Shown here piece after piece: positions 21,787 to 29,870 of a DNA stretch of 64,000 nt. The position numbers and the translations under genes are program-made. Where the stretch lies: positions 2,261,516 to 2,325,515 of the forward strand of contig NZ_CP133319.1 of NCBI RefSeq assembly GCF_038811545.1, read 5' to 3'. The DNA comes from Rhodoligotrophos sp. CJ14. Its GTDB lineage: Bacteria; Pseudomonadota; Alphaproteobacteria; Rhizobiales; Im1. How positions within the stretch are numbered: position 1 is the first letter of the stretch; each line of letters begins with the position of its first letter. The notes under the pieces are model-generated. The model made no database searches. It was not told where the DNA came from and was given only the letters and a program-made list of their open reading frames with translations.

Positions 21787-23217
21787 ATGTATTCTGACGT
21801 TCTGCTTTACATTGACGGCAAATGGACACCCAGCGCTGACGGGAAGGCCGATCCGGTCATCAACCCGGCCAATGAGAACAAGCTCGGCACAGTCGCTCAC
21901 GCCTCCATTGCCGATCTCGACCAGGCGCTTGCCGCGGCCGAGCGGGGGTTCGAGATTTGGCGCAATGTCTCGGCCTTCGACCGCTCCAAGCTGATGCGCA
22001 AAGCCGCCGACCTGCTTCGCGAGCGCGCCGAGTCAATTGCCCGTATCATGACGCTTGAGCAGGGCAAGCCGCTCGCCCAGTCGCGCATGGAAGTGCTCGG
22101 CGCCGCCGATACCATCGACTGGTTCGCTGAAGAGGCCCGGCGCACTTATGGACGCATCGTGCCGTCCCGGACAGCTGGCGTCGATCAGCTGGTCTACAAG
22201 CGCCCGGTTGGACCAGTGGCAGCCTTCACTCCCTGGAACTTCCCGATCAACCAAGCGGTCCGCAAGATCTCCTCGGCCCTGGCCACGGGCTGCTCGATCA
22301 TCGTGAAAGGGCCGGAGGAAACACCGGGCTCCCCCGCCGAGCTCATCCGCGCCTTTGCCGATGCGGGTCTGCCGGCCGGAGTCCTCAACCTGGTCTACGG
22401 CACCCCCGCCGAGATCTCGGAATATCTGATCCCGCATCCGGTCATCCGCAAGATCTCCTTCACCGGCTCGACCGCCGTGGGCAAGCAGCTCGCCGCCCTC
22501 GCCGGCCTCCACATGAAGCGCGCCACCATGGAGTTGGGTGGCCACGCGCCGGTGATTGTCGCCGCCGATGCCGATATCGACGAGGCGGCCAGCCTGATGA
22601 CGACGCACAAGTTCCGCAACGCCGGTCAGGTCTGCGTCTCGCCCACGCGCTTCCTCATCGAGGAGCCGGTCTACGAGCATTTCGTCCACCGCTTCACCAG
22701 GCTAACCTCCGAGCTCAAGGTCGGCGACGGCCTCGAGGACGGCGTCCAGATGGGCCCCCTGGCCAACGCCCGCCGCGTTCAGGCCATGGAAGACTTCGTG
22801 CAGGACGCCGTGAGCTGTGGTGCCGAACTCGCAACCGGTGGCAAGCGCATTGGCAATGCCGGCTATTTCTTCGAGCCGACCGTCCTCACCAATGTCCCCA
22901 AGCACGCCCGCGCCATGAACGAGGAACCGTTCGGGCCGCTGGCGCTGATGGTGCCGGTCAAGGATATGGATGATGCGCTGCGCGAGGCGAACCGGCTGAA
23001 CTACGGCCTTGCCGCCTATGGCTTTGCCAAGTCCGCCAAGACCATCGATCGCATTTCGGACGGCATCGAGACGGGTATGATCACCATCAACCATCTCGGC
23101 CTCGCCCTGCCGGAAGTGCCCTTCGGCGGCATCCGTGATTCCGGCCATGGCACCGAGGGCGGCGCCGACGCGCTCGAAGGCTATCTCGAAACCCGCTTCG
23201 TCACGCGCCGCGGCTGA
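21787..23217 (+). CDS. NAD(P)-dependent aldehyde dehydrogenase, succinate-semialdehyde type
   Basis: 476 residues of the ALDH superfamily: [10 protein letters not shown], the [10 protein letters not shown] cofactor loop, [10 protein letters not shown], the catalytic glutamate in [10 protein letters not shown] and nucleophilic cysteine in [12 protein letters not shown], and [10 protein letters not shown]. Family resemblance is closest to succinate-semialdehyde/glutarate-semialdehyde dehydrogenases (GabD-like). It is probably co-transcribed with the CoA-transferase upstream. The exact aldehyde cannot be read from sequence. Confidence 0.92.
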   Translation: MYSDVLLYIDGKWTPSADGKADPVINPANENKLGTVAHASIADLDQALAAAERGFEIWRNVSAFDRSKLMRKAADLLRERAESIARIMTLEQGKPLAQSRMEVLGAADTIDWFAEEARRTYGRIVPSRTAGVDQLVYKRPVGPVAAFTPWNFPINQAVRKISSALATGCSIIVKGPEETPGSPAELIRAFADAGLPAGVLNLVYGTPAEISEYLIPHPVIRKISFTGSTAVGKQLAALAGLHMKRATMELGGHAPVIVAADADIDEAASLMTTHKFRNAGQVCVSPTRFLIEEPVYEHFVHRFTRLTSELKVGDGLEDGVQMGPLANARRVQAMEDFVQDAVSCGAELATGGKRIGNAGYFFEPTVLTNVPKHARAMNEEPFGPLALMVPVKDMDDALREANRLNYGLAAYGFAKSAKTIDRISDGIETGMITINHLGLALPEVPFGGIRDSGHGTEGGADALEGYLETRFVTRRG

Positions 23218-23224
23218 AGCACTG

Positions 23225-23249
23225 TCGAGTGAAGTGGAGACCGGTCGCG
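23225..23249 (-). repeat. Partial dispersed repeat
   Basis: A fragment reading GAGTGAAGTGGAGACCGGTCGCG, matching the middle of the longer repeat at 26537-26586 with a few changes. It sits between two convergent genes, just downstream of the TIGR02588 gene stop codon. Confidence 0.5.
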
Positions 23250-23252
23250 CGA

Positions 23253-23687
23253 TCAGGGTTCCACATAGCCCTCGATCCGCAACCGCGGGCTATGCTGGGA
23301 CGGATCAGTTGAGAACTGAAGCCCGAACCGCCGTTCCGAGTGTTGCGGCACCGAGTCGATCTCGATGCTGCTCCGCTCGATCGGATTTTCCCCGTCCATG
23401 AGCTCGCCCGTGACCTTCACCTGGGTCGCGGGCATCTCTCCCTCGTTGCGCACCTTGCCTTGTAGCAGATAGCCGTCTGCCGTCTGCTGCACCGAAACCG
23501 GCTCCAGAATGAGTTTCGGTGGGGTCTCCGGCGCGGTCAGGCCGAAATAGGCGAGATAGCCCGCCATCCCCAGCACGATCAGGCCTCCGATGGCCGCAAA
23601 CAGCCATTCGAGCCGCGACGTTCCTATCTGGAGGATTTCGTCTTCCTCTTGGCCGCGGGCCTCGTCTTTGGCATCCACACTGCTCAT
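23253..23687 (-). CDS. TIGR02588 family membrane-anchored protein
   Basis: 144 residues: a charged cytoplasmic N-terminus, one transmembrane helix (about 32-54), and an outside domain of beta-rich sequence (TPPKLILEPVSVQQ, GKVRNEGEMPATQVKVTGE) that looks like an immunoglobulin-like or CARDB-type fold. TIGR02588 proteins are consistently found next to TIGR02587 membrane proteins, as here, where the start overlaps the partner's stop as ATGA. Function of the pair is not established. Confidence 0.83.
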   Translation of the reverse strand: MSSVDAKDEARGQEEDEILQIGTSRLEWLFAAIGGLIVLGMAGYLAYFGLTAPETPPKLILEPVSVQQTADGYLLQGKVRNEGEMPATQVKVTGELMDGENPIERSSIEIDSVPQHSERRFGLQFSTDPSQHSPRLRIEGYVEP

Positions 23688-24523
23688 AGAGCAAGCCTCG
23701 CAACTGCCGCACCGATCGCCCCGGGAAATGCGAGCACGACGGCCATCTTGAAGATCTCCTCGAGGCTGGTGCCGTCGGTTCGCTCGAAAACCCAGAGCAG
23801 CAGCAGACTCACCACAAGCGCCAATGCATAGCCCACCACCGTAAAGCGCAGGAAAATGCTCGTGAGCGTCCCTTCCTCCTGATGGGTGCCGTGGAATTCG
23901 ACCATGTAGACGAAGCCATGCATGAGCAGGAGGCTGAGGGCCATGAGCAGGAGCTGTTGGGAGACAGACATTGCATAGGAGATCAGCGCCACCTCGTCGG
24001 TCGGCGCGATGTTGAGCGACAAAAACAAGGCTCCAACAACCATCAGGAACAGCTCGCCGAGATAGGTCGGCTCCCGCATGCGACGCTTCTCGCGCCCGGC
24101 CGTTCCGCCCAGCTGGTTCTGTGCGAGCAGCGCGCCGATGCTGCCCGGAATCATCTGGATGGCGACCTTCCCGAGACTCTCTCGGAGCGACATGTCCCCG
24201 GTGATCTGTCCGCAGATCCACAGCACGACCAGCGCCGTGACGAAGGCCACACCCATGCCCACCATGGCATCCGCGACATCGTCGGACAGCTGCACCGTCT
24301 CGCGAAACCCGCCGAAGCGAGAGAGGCCGACGAGCAGCGGCAACGTGAGCAGGAGCATCAGGGCCAGCCGGTATTCCGGGATCGTGAAGCCCAGATCCCA
24401 CATCTCCATGGTCATCATCATCGGCAGGGAGAACACGAGCGCGCCGGCAAAGGCTCGGGAGATGCCCGTCAGCAGTTGCCGCGTGTCTGGAATGACAATC
24501 GATATCGGAACATCTTCCGCCAT
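23684..24523 (-). CDS. TIGR02587 family integral membrane protein
   Basis: About 279 residues with seven or eight hydrophobic helices and few charged loops, ending in an alanine- and glycine-rich helix. TIGR02587 members are uncharacterised and paired with TIGR02588. The best start is ATG at 24523 (MAEDVPISI) with GAGGAT upstream; the frame is open to 24568. I can infer only a two-part inner membrane complex with the downstream product. Confidence 0.83.
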   Translation of the reverse strand: MAEDVPISIVIPDTRQLLTGISRAFAGALVFSLPMMMTMEMWDLGFTIPEYRLALMLLLTLPLLVGLSRFGGFRETVQLSDDVADAMVGMGVAFVTALVVLWICGQITGDMSLRESLGKVAIQMIPGSIGALLAQNQLGGTAGREKRRMREPTYLGELFLMVVGALFLSLNIAPTDEVALISYAMSVSQQLLLMALSLLLMHGFVYMVEFHGTHQEEGTLTSIFLRFTVVGYALALVVSLLLLWVFERTDGTSLEEIFKMAVVLAFPGAIGAAVARLAL

Positions 24524-24659
24524 CACCGCTCGATCCTCGGTCTCACTGCCAGCGGCAAGACAACGCAACGTTGCAGATCAGGTTCCCGCGCGCCGGGGAT
24601 CTGCCATTCCTCTGCGCCAAACGATTGGAATGACCGTTGTGTCGGGGTAAACAGAACCC

Positions 24660-25931
24660 ATGCAGAAGCCGTCATCGAAGCGAATCGAACAGCCGTGGAT
24701 CTTTGCCTGCCTGGCGGTCCTGCTGCTCTGCCTTAGTCTGACCCAGACCCTCGCTGCGCCCAATAGCGCCGCCCGTGCGCGCCTCGAAGGCGAGTTCCGC
24801 AAATGGATTGAGACCACCGTCTGGCCTGATGCGCGTCAGGCCGGCGTCTCGAGAGGGACGTTCGATAAGGCTTTCGCTGACATCGCCCTCGATTGGAGCC
24901 TGCCCGATCTCGCTCCGCCCGGCATCCGGCCCGAGAAGCCGGAACCCCAGCGGCAGCCGGAATTTGCAAGTCCCGGCCGCTACTTCTCGGAAAAGCAGCT
25001 CGCTTCGCTGGTGAGTGATGGCCGGCGCCTGCTTACGACCTGGGGCAAAACGCTCGACCGTATTGAGCGCCAATATGGGGTGCCCAAGGAGATCATCGTC
25101 GCGATCTGGGGTCGTGAGACGCACTATGGCACGGTGAAGATTCCCCATGACGCGATCCGCGCGCTGGCAACCGAAGCCTTCATGGGCCGGCGCAAGGAAG
25201 CCTTCTATCCCGAACTCATCGCAGCCCTGAGGATACTGGAGGAAGAGCATATCGGGCACGCGGACATGCGCAGCTCCTGGGCCGGCGGCTTGGGTCAACC
25301 CCAGTTCCTGCCCACCAAGTTCCTGCGCTTCGCCGTGGATTTCGATGGTGACGGCCATCGAAACATCTGGACCTCGGTGCCGGACAGCCTCGCCTCGATC
25401 GCCCATTACCTGCAGCAGCACGATTGGGCTCGTGGCAGCCATTGGGGCATGGAGGCAAGCGTGCCCCCTCAGGTCTCGTGCACGCTCGAAGGACCCGAAC
25501 AGGGCCGGCCGCTCGGGGAATGGGCAGCCATGGGCGTCCGCGGCATCGATGGTAAGCCCCTGCCCCGCTTTACTGACCAGGCCTTCCTGCTCATGCCGGC
25601 CGGACGTCTCGGCCCAGCCTTCATCGTGTCCAAGAACTTCTATGTGCTGAAGGCATATAACGAGTCCGACGTCTATGCCATGTTCATCGGCCACCTTGCC
25701 GATCGCTATGGCGGAGCTCGCCCATTTGAGGGGTCCTGGGCAGAGCTTTCCGGCTTCACCCGCCAGCACGTCCAGGGCCTGCAGCGGAAGCTTGTGCAGG
25801 CTGGCTATGATGTCGGCGGCGTCGACGGACTGATCGGGTTCAAGAGCCGCATCGCCGTTGGAAAATGGCAGACCCGCCAAGGTCTGACCGAGACCTGCTT
25901 TCCCGACAGGGCGCTGGTTCTCGGCCGCTAG
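24660..25931 (+). CDS. Lytic murein transglycosylase, MltB/SLT_2 family
   Basis: 423 residues. A signal peptide or lipid-less anchor (WIFACLAVLLLCLSLTQTLAA), an SLT_2 catalytic domain with the catalytic glutamate in IWGRETHYG (near residue 157) and GGLGQPQFLP, and a C-terminal peptidoglycan-binding domain (LQRKLVQAGYDVGGVDGLIG). Such enzymes cleave glycan strands to 1,6-anhydro ends in the periplasm. The stop codon TAG is the beginning of a dispersed repeat. Confidence 0.93.
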   Translation: MQKPSSKRIEQPWIFACLAVLLLCLSLTQTLAAPNSAARARLEGEFRKWIETTVWPDARQAGVSRGTFDKAFADIALDWSLPDLAPPGIRPEKPEPQRQPEFASPGRYFSEKQLASLVSDGRRLLTTWGKTLDRIERQYGVPKEIIVAIWGRETHYGTVKIPHDAIRALATEAFMGRRKEAFYPELIAALRILEEEHIGHADMRSSWAGGLGQPQFLPTKFLRFAVDFDGDGHRNIWTSVPDSLASIAHYLQQHDWARGSHWGMEASVPPQVSCTLEGPEQGRPLGEWAAMGVRGIDGKPLPRFTDQAFLLMPAGRLGPAFIVSKNFYVLKAYNESDVYAMFIGHLADRYGGARPFEGSWAELSGFTRQHVQGLQRKLVQAGYDVGGVDGLIGFKSRIAVGKWQTRQGLTETCFPDRALVLGR

Positions 25932-25969
25932 AGCATTTTCGGAAAGTGTCGAAACGCTTCGATAAGCGT
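25928..25969 (+). repeat. Dispersed CTAG-headed palindromic repeat
   Basis: Starts CTAGAGCATTTTCGG and contains CGAAACGCTTCGATAAG. It resembles the repeat at 57896-57938. The first CTAG provides the TAG stop codon (25929-25931) of the transglycosylase gene, and its right edge abuts the stop codon of the convergent gene at 25969. Confidence 0.6.
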
Positions 25970-26364
25970 CACCTCTGTGTCGACATACGCACCCGGGTGC
26001 GGGTCTCAGCGACGATCCGATCATACTGTCGGAGCTGCTCGGGGGTCAGCACCTGCGCCATGGCTTGCCTCTCCCTCCGGGCAACCGCTTGGAGTGGCCC
26101 TGAAGCCTGCATCAGCTTGTCGAAATTCGGCTTGTCATTGGGATCGATCCCGAACTGCCGGAAGATCGCCATCATCTCCGCCCGGCTCTCGCGCGTGATC
26201 TGCCTCACCTCGGCCCGCTGCTGTTTCGTCAGGCCTTGCAGCTTGTTGGCCACGCCCGCGTCATAGATGCTCTGTGCCGCGGCGGGGGAAGGGCTGAGAA
26301 TAGAAGCGGATGCGAATCCCATGGCCGCAGCGAGGAACACCGCACGAATCATCGAAAAGGACAT
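25969..26364 (-). CDS. Small secreted helical protein, Spy/CpxP-like in composition
   Basis: About 131 residues with a Sec signal peptide ending SPAAAQS, then two long amphipathic helical stretches rich in Q, R, E and M (KLQGLTKQQRAEVRQITRESRAEMM; LTPEQLRQYDRIVAETRTRV). The LTPEQ motif resembles the LTxxQ repeats of periplasmic Spy/CpxP proteins, but I cannot assign the family firmly. The ATG at 26364 is preceded by an AGGGAAAG site, better than the upstream ATG at 26400. No recognised partner. Confidence 0.7.
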   Translation of the reverse strand: MSFSMIRAVFLAAAMGFASASILSPSPAAAQSIYDAGVANKLQGLTKQQRAEVRQITRESRAEMMAIFRQFGIDPNDKPNFDKLMQASGPLQAVARRERQAMAQVLTPEQLRQYDRIVAETRTRVRMSTQR

Positions 26365-26536
26365 CTGCTTTCCCTTCAACATCTGGATCTCGACACGCAA
26401 ACGCAGATCTCATTCCGCGGTTGCGAACCAGAGCCCGCCCGCCGTATTGCGTAGCTCAACATGCCACGCGATGCAAATACTGGTCTGGTTTTGCTATCAG
26501 GCTGCTAAACGGAACGTCAAAGCGCTTCGGCCGACC

Positions 26537-26586
26537 AGAGCATTTCCGAGCGAAGTGGATACCGGTTCGCGTGAAGAAAATGCGAC
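26537..26586 (-). repeat. Dispersed repeat, well-preserved copy
   Basis: Reads AGAGCATTTCCGAGCGAAG, then TGGATACCGGTTCGCG and TGAAGAAAATGCGACC. It is the reverse complement of the copy at 57951-57999, nearly base for base across 48 positions. Confidence 0.85.
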
Positions 26587-26671
26587 CCAGCAAGAAATGA
26601 GAGCGGTCTCGCGATTCTAAGAAAAGCGAAAACACTCGAATCCGAAGGCGTTGCTGCAGGACAATGCGGAG

Positions 26672-26835
26672 CCATAAAATCGGAAACCCCGCCGGGGAGG
26701 AGGCGGGGTTTCCACGTGACCGCTTGCGCGAAGACGCGATGTGCTTAAGGCCACATGCAGCCTCGACTGAAGACGCTACGTGGAGGTTACGTAGAGGGGG
26801 ACGTCTCACAATCGCTGCTACAGATATATGGTGTA
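26672..26835 (-). ncRNA. Candidate small RNA ending in a C-rich loop hairpin
   Basis: On the minus strand a 12-base perfect stem (GGAAACCCCGCC with GGCGGGGTTTCC, 26682-26713) closes a loop reading TCCTCCCC and is followed by GATTTTAT. The loop is an anti-Shine-Dalgarno motif, and CCCCCTC and CCTCC recur upstream (near 26794 and 26781). C-rich loops on such hairpins are typical of several alphaproteobacterial trans-acting small RNAs (CUCCUCCC-motif types). The 5' end is guessed. The T tract is short, and no homologue could be checked. Confidence 0.35.
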
Positions 26836-27056
26836 TACTCACGGTACGACTGTCCAACATTCTGCGCGCAACACGGTGCTGCACGATTGCAGCGGGCGGA
26901 GCATCGTGGATATAGCGTCCTGAGATACCGCTGGAACGCCGCTTGCATGCGATGCGCGACGGGGCCTCCACGCGAAGGCCTTTACTCTAGCGCTTCGTTG
27001 CTGGACAGCGCGGTGCGAGAGAGTACGATGGCCAAGCTACCGCGTCGAGGCCTTCC

Positions 27057-27611
27057 GTGCAGCCGCCATCCCACGATCCCACCGTTCAGATCAGACCCTG
27101 CCTACCAACAGACATCCCAGCAATCACCGCCATCTATGGCAATGCGGTTCTTCATGGGCGCGCGAGTTTCGAACTCACCCCGCCCGATGAAGCCGAAATG
27201 GCTGCGCGGCGGGACCGGCTCGTCGCGGCAGGTTATCCCTATATCGTCGCAACCCGTGAGGGAACCGTGGCCGGCTATGCCTATGCGAGCCCCTATCGCC
27301 CGCGGCCGGCCTATGATGCCACCCTCGAGAACTCTGTTTACGTGGCTGAACAGTGCCAGGGCTGCGGCATTGGCAAGCTGCTGCTTTCCGCACTGATCCA
27401 ACGCGCAACCGAATGCGACTTCCGGCAGATGATCGCAGTGATTGGTGATTCTGCCAATCACGCCTCGATCAAACTGCACGAGGCCTTAGGGTTCCGGCAT
27501 GTGGGCACCCTGCGCTCTGTCGGCTGGAAACACGGCATGTGGTTGGACACGGTGCTGATGCAGCGGCCGCTCGGATCAGGAGATGCAAGGCCCGGCAGAC
27601 TGCGCCCATGA
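27057..27611 (+). CDS. GNAT acetyltransferase, phosphinothricin/methionine sulfoximine type
   Basis: 184 residues. The PAT/YncA-like start VQIRPCLPTDIPAITAIYGNAV, NSVYVAEQCQGCGIGKLLLSALI (acetyl-CoA loop Q-G-C-G-I-G) and IGDSANHASIKLHEALGF are characteristic of enzymes that acetylate methionine sulfoximine or phosphinothricin-like amino acids. A GTG start at 27057 is used; residues before VQIR are not conserved. The stop overlaps the start of the MFS gene as ATGA, so the two are translationally coupled. Confidence 0.85.
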   Translation: MQPPSHDPTVQIRPCLPTDIPAITAIYGNAVLHGRASFELTPPDEAEMAARRDRLVAAGYPYIVATREGTVAGYAYASPYRPRPAYDATLENSVYVAEQCQGCGIGKLLLSALIQRATECDFRQMIAVIGDSANHASIKLHEALGFRHVGTLRSVGWKHGMWLDTVLMQRPLGSGDARPGRLRP

Positions 27612-28798
27612 TCACCAGGGGGCTCGTCGTAGCGCTCAGCCTGTCGCAATTCGTCTGCTGGGGCATCTCCTATTATTTGATTGCTGTTTTCGGCGTCGAA
27701 ATCTCCCGCGATCTCGACTGGCCGATGACCGTCGTCTATGGCGGCTTTTCCGGCGCCCTGGTGATCATGGGACTGGTTTCGGGCCGGGTGGGACGCTGGG
27801 TCGACCGTTATGGCGGCCGCCGCGTCATGTGCGCGGGCTCGGTGCTGATCGCGATCGGCTGCCTCGGTCTGAGCCAGGCCCAGGGCTTTATCCTCTATGG
27901 TCTCTCCTGGGCTTGTCTTGGCCTTGCCATGCGCATGACGCTTTACGAGGCTGCCTTTGCATCGCTCGCGCGCATCGGCGGGCCGGGGGCACGGCGCCCT
28001 ATCTCGCAAGTCACCTTGCTGGGTGGCCTTGCCTCGACAGCCTTCTGGCCTATTGGCTACGGCCTCATCTCACTGGTCGGCTGGCGCGGTGCGCTCATTG
28101 CCTATGCCCTGATCGCGCTGCTGACCCTGCCTCTCCACTGGTCGATCCCTGATGGCCGGCATGAAACTTCCCAGGCCGGCGGCCAAAAGCACCCGCCGCC
28201 CTTGGCCCAGAGCCTGGCGGACAAGCGGGCCGCAAGCTTCCTCTATATGGCGATGGTCACGGTTTCATCCTTCCTGAACTCGGCCATGTCCGCCCACATG
28301 ATCAGCATCATGGCCTATCTCGGCATGAGCGCCGGCATTGCCGTCTGGCTATCGAGCCTGCGCGGCGTTGGACAATCATCGGCGCGCCTATGTGAGATCA
28401 TATTCGGTGGTCGCCTGCACCCCTTGGCGCTCGGCGTCCTGGCCACGGCGATCCTACCTGCGTCCTTCCTCCTCGGGGTAGGCGCCAGCGGTTCTGCTTT
28501 GGCGGGTGCGAGCTTTGCCTTTGCCTATGGTGCAAGCAATGGCCTGATCACCATCATTCGCGGGACTCAGCCTTTGGTGCTGTTCGACCCACGCTCCTAT
28601 GGAGCCTTGGTTGGCCAGCTGACCGCGCCGAGCTTCATCAGCTCGGCGCTCGCCCCGATCGCCTATGCCGCCCTTATTGAGACGGCTGGTGCGGCGAACG
28701 CGTTGATCCTCTCCGCCGTCCTCGGGGGCGTGGTGTTCCTGTCAGCCCTCCTTCTTTGGGGCCGCTTCCACGCCCGCGCGGCCAGTCAGGCGGGGTGA
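27608..28798 (+). CDS. MFS transporter
   Basis: About 396 residues with 12 predicted transmembrane helices, a central cytoplasmic loop rich in H, Q and P (around 200-220), and MFS loop motifs such as GRVGRWVDRYGGRRV between helices 2 and 3. Substrate unknown. The start ATG overlaps the acetyltransferase stop codon; a modifying enzyme plus exporter is a common detoxification pairing, but that is inference. Convergent with ghrA. Confidence 0.87.
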   Translation: MITRGLVVALSLSQFVCWGISYYLIAVFGVEISRDLDWPMTVVYGGFSGALVIMGLVSGRVGRWVDRYGGRRVMCAGSVLIAIGCLGLSQAQGFILYGLSWACLGLAMRMTLYEAAFASLARIGGPGARRPISQVTLLGGLASTAFWPIGYGLISLVGWRGALIAYALIALLTLPLHWSIPDGRHETSQAGGQKHPPPLAQSLADKRAASFLYMAMVTVSSFLNSAMSAHMISIMAYLGMSAGIAVWLSSLRGVGQSSARLCEIIFGGRLHPLALGVLATAILPASFLLGVGASGSALAGASFAFAYGASNGLITIIRGTQPLVLFDPRSYGALVGQLTAPSFISSALAPIAYAALIETAGAANALILSAVLGGVVFLSALLLWGRFHARAASQAG

Positions 28799-28815
28799 CG
28801 CAAACTGTCCGGCAC

Positions 28816-29757
28816 TCAGTAGCCCCGTTCTGGATCAACCGCATTCTCCAGCCTGCCCTCGCGCTCGAAACGGTCGATCTGCTGCAGCACATTCTCGGTG
28901 AGCGATGCTGCATCGGAATCACTCGCATTATGCGGCGTGATGACCACTCGCGAATGCGACCACAATGGGCTTGCCGGATCGAGCGGCTCGCGCTCGAACA
29001 CATCGAGGCTCGCGCTATGGAGATCACCGCTCTCGAGGGCCGCCAGAATATCGGCTTCAACCTGGATTTTGCCGCGCCCTGCATTGATCAGCGCGGGTCC
29101 GGGCAGAGGGCCATCCTTCGCCAGCGCCTTGAAGGTCTCGGCGTTTAGCAGGCCCGTCGTGTCCGGCGTATGTGGCAACAGACAAACGAGAATATCCGTC
29201 CGGTTCAGGAACGGCTTCAATCCGTCCTGGCCGCTGAACGTTTCGATGCCCGCGATCTGCTTTGCGGTCCGGCTCCAGCCCGCAACCTTGAATCCCAGCA
29301 TGCGCAGCTTCTCCGCCGCATCGCTGCCCAGCGCGCCGAGACCCATCACCCCGACGCGGACATCGCAGGCGGCGGGCTGTTCGAGCGCGGCCCAGACATG
29401 TTTCCGCTGCGCCTCGGCGAGTGCCAGATGCTGGCGATGATGCAGCAGCACCTGAAAAACCACATATTCCGTCATGCGCATGGTCAGATTGGGATCCACG
29501 ATCCGCCCGATCGGCACATCGGGCAGATCGGGATCGGTCAGAATGTGATCGACGCCGGCGCCCAGGCAGAGAATGGCCTTGAGTTGGGGAAGACTTTTCA
29601 GCACTCCATGCGGCGGCTTCCACACCAGCGCATACTCGACCTCCTCCGGATTTCCCACCTCCGGCCATACGCGCAATTGCCTTTGTGGAGCCTTGGCGCG
29701 CATGGCGGCAAGCCAAGGTGCGGGGTCCCACCCCTCGATCACATACAACAATGCCAT
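28816..29757 (-). CDS. ghrA: Glyoxylate/hydroxypyruvate reductase A
   Basis: 313 residues of the D-2-hydroxyacid dehydrogenase superfamily. It has the GhrA-type start (IEGWDPAPWLAAM), LCLGAGVDHIL, the nucleotide loop VGVMGLGALGSDAA, and the catalytic Arg, Glu and His in INAGRGKIQ, DVFEREPL and ITPHNAS. These enzymes reduce glyoxylate and hydroxypyruvate with NADPH. It follows a repeat-bearing gap from the yej operon. Confidence 0.9.
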   Translation of the reverse strand: MALLYVIEGWDPAPWLAAMRAKAPQRQLRVWPEVGNPEEVEYALVWKPPHGVLKSLPQLKAILCLGAGVDHILTDPDLPDVPIGRIVDPNLTMRMTEYVVFQVLLHHRQHLALAEAQRKHVWAALEQPAACDVRVGVMGLGALGSDAAEKLRMLGFKVAGWSRTAKQIAGIETFSGQDGLKPFLNRTDILVCLLPHTPDTTGLLNAETFKALAKDGPLPGPALINAGRGKIQVEADILAALESGDLHSASLDVFEREPLDPASPLWSHSRVVITPHNASDSDAASLTENVLQQIDRFEREGRLENAVDPERGY

Positions 29758-29823
29758 GTCTATCCCCGCCTATGAGCAATCCCAGGAACTGAAACCTGTT
29801 TCCCTCCAGGATGCACGGAATCA

Positions 29824-29870
29824 AGAACTTAGACCATCTCACCATTTGACCGAGGCGTAAGACGATCTAG
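29824..29870. repeat. Dispersed repeat, degenerate GAACTTAGA...GATCTAG copy
   Basis: Begins AGAACTTAGACCATCTCACC and ends GACGATCTAG. It matches the copy at 6889-6936 at both ends with a diverged middle. The terminal CTAG supplies the TAG stop codon (29869-29867) of the yejF-like gene. Confidence 0.65.

Larger units (their letters stand above)
26365..27056. other. Long intergenic region with repeat and hairpin
   Basis: About 690 bases without a convincing gene. It holds a near-complete dispersed repeat (26537-26586) and a strong 12-base-pair hairpin (26682-26713), possibly the end of a minus-strand small RNA. A 171-codon minus-strand frame (26456-26971) crosses both and has no ribosome site; I treat it as noncoding. 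AT content is higher around 26815-26840. Confidence 0.6.

Noticed and set aside
23688-24401. Upstream extension of the TIGR02588 frame by 238 codons
   Set aside because: It lies inside the TIGR02587 gene in another frame; the ATG at 23687 overlapping the partner's stop is the better start.
24672-26024. A 450-codon minus-strand frame
   Set aside because: It is antisense to the lytic transglycosylase, whose motifs are unambiguous.
26456-26971. A 171-codon minus-strand frame in the long intergenic region
   Set aside because: It crosses a dispersed repeat and a strong hairpin, has no ribosome site and no protein-like pattern.
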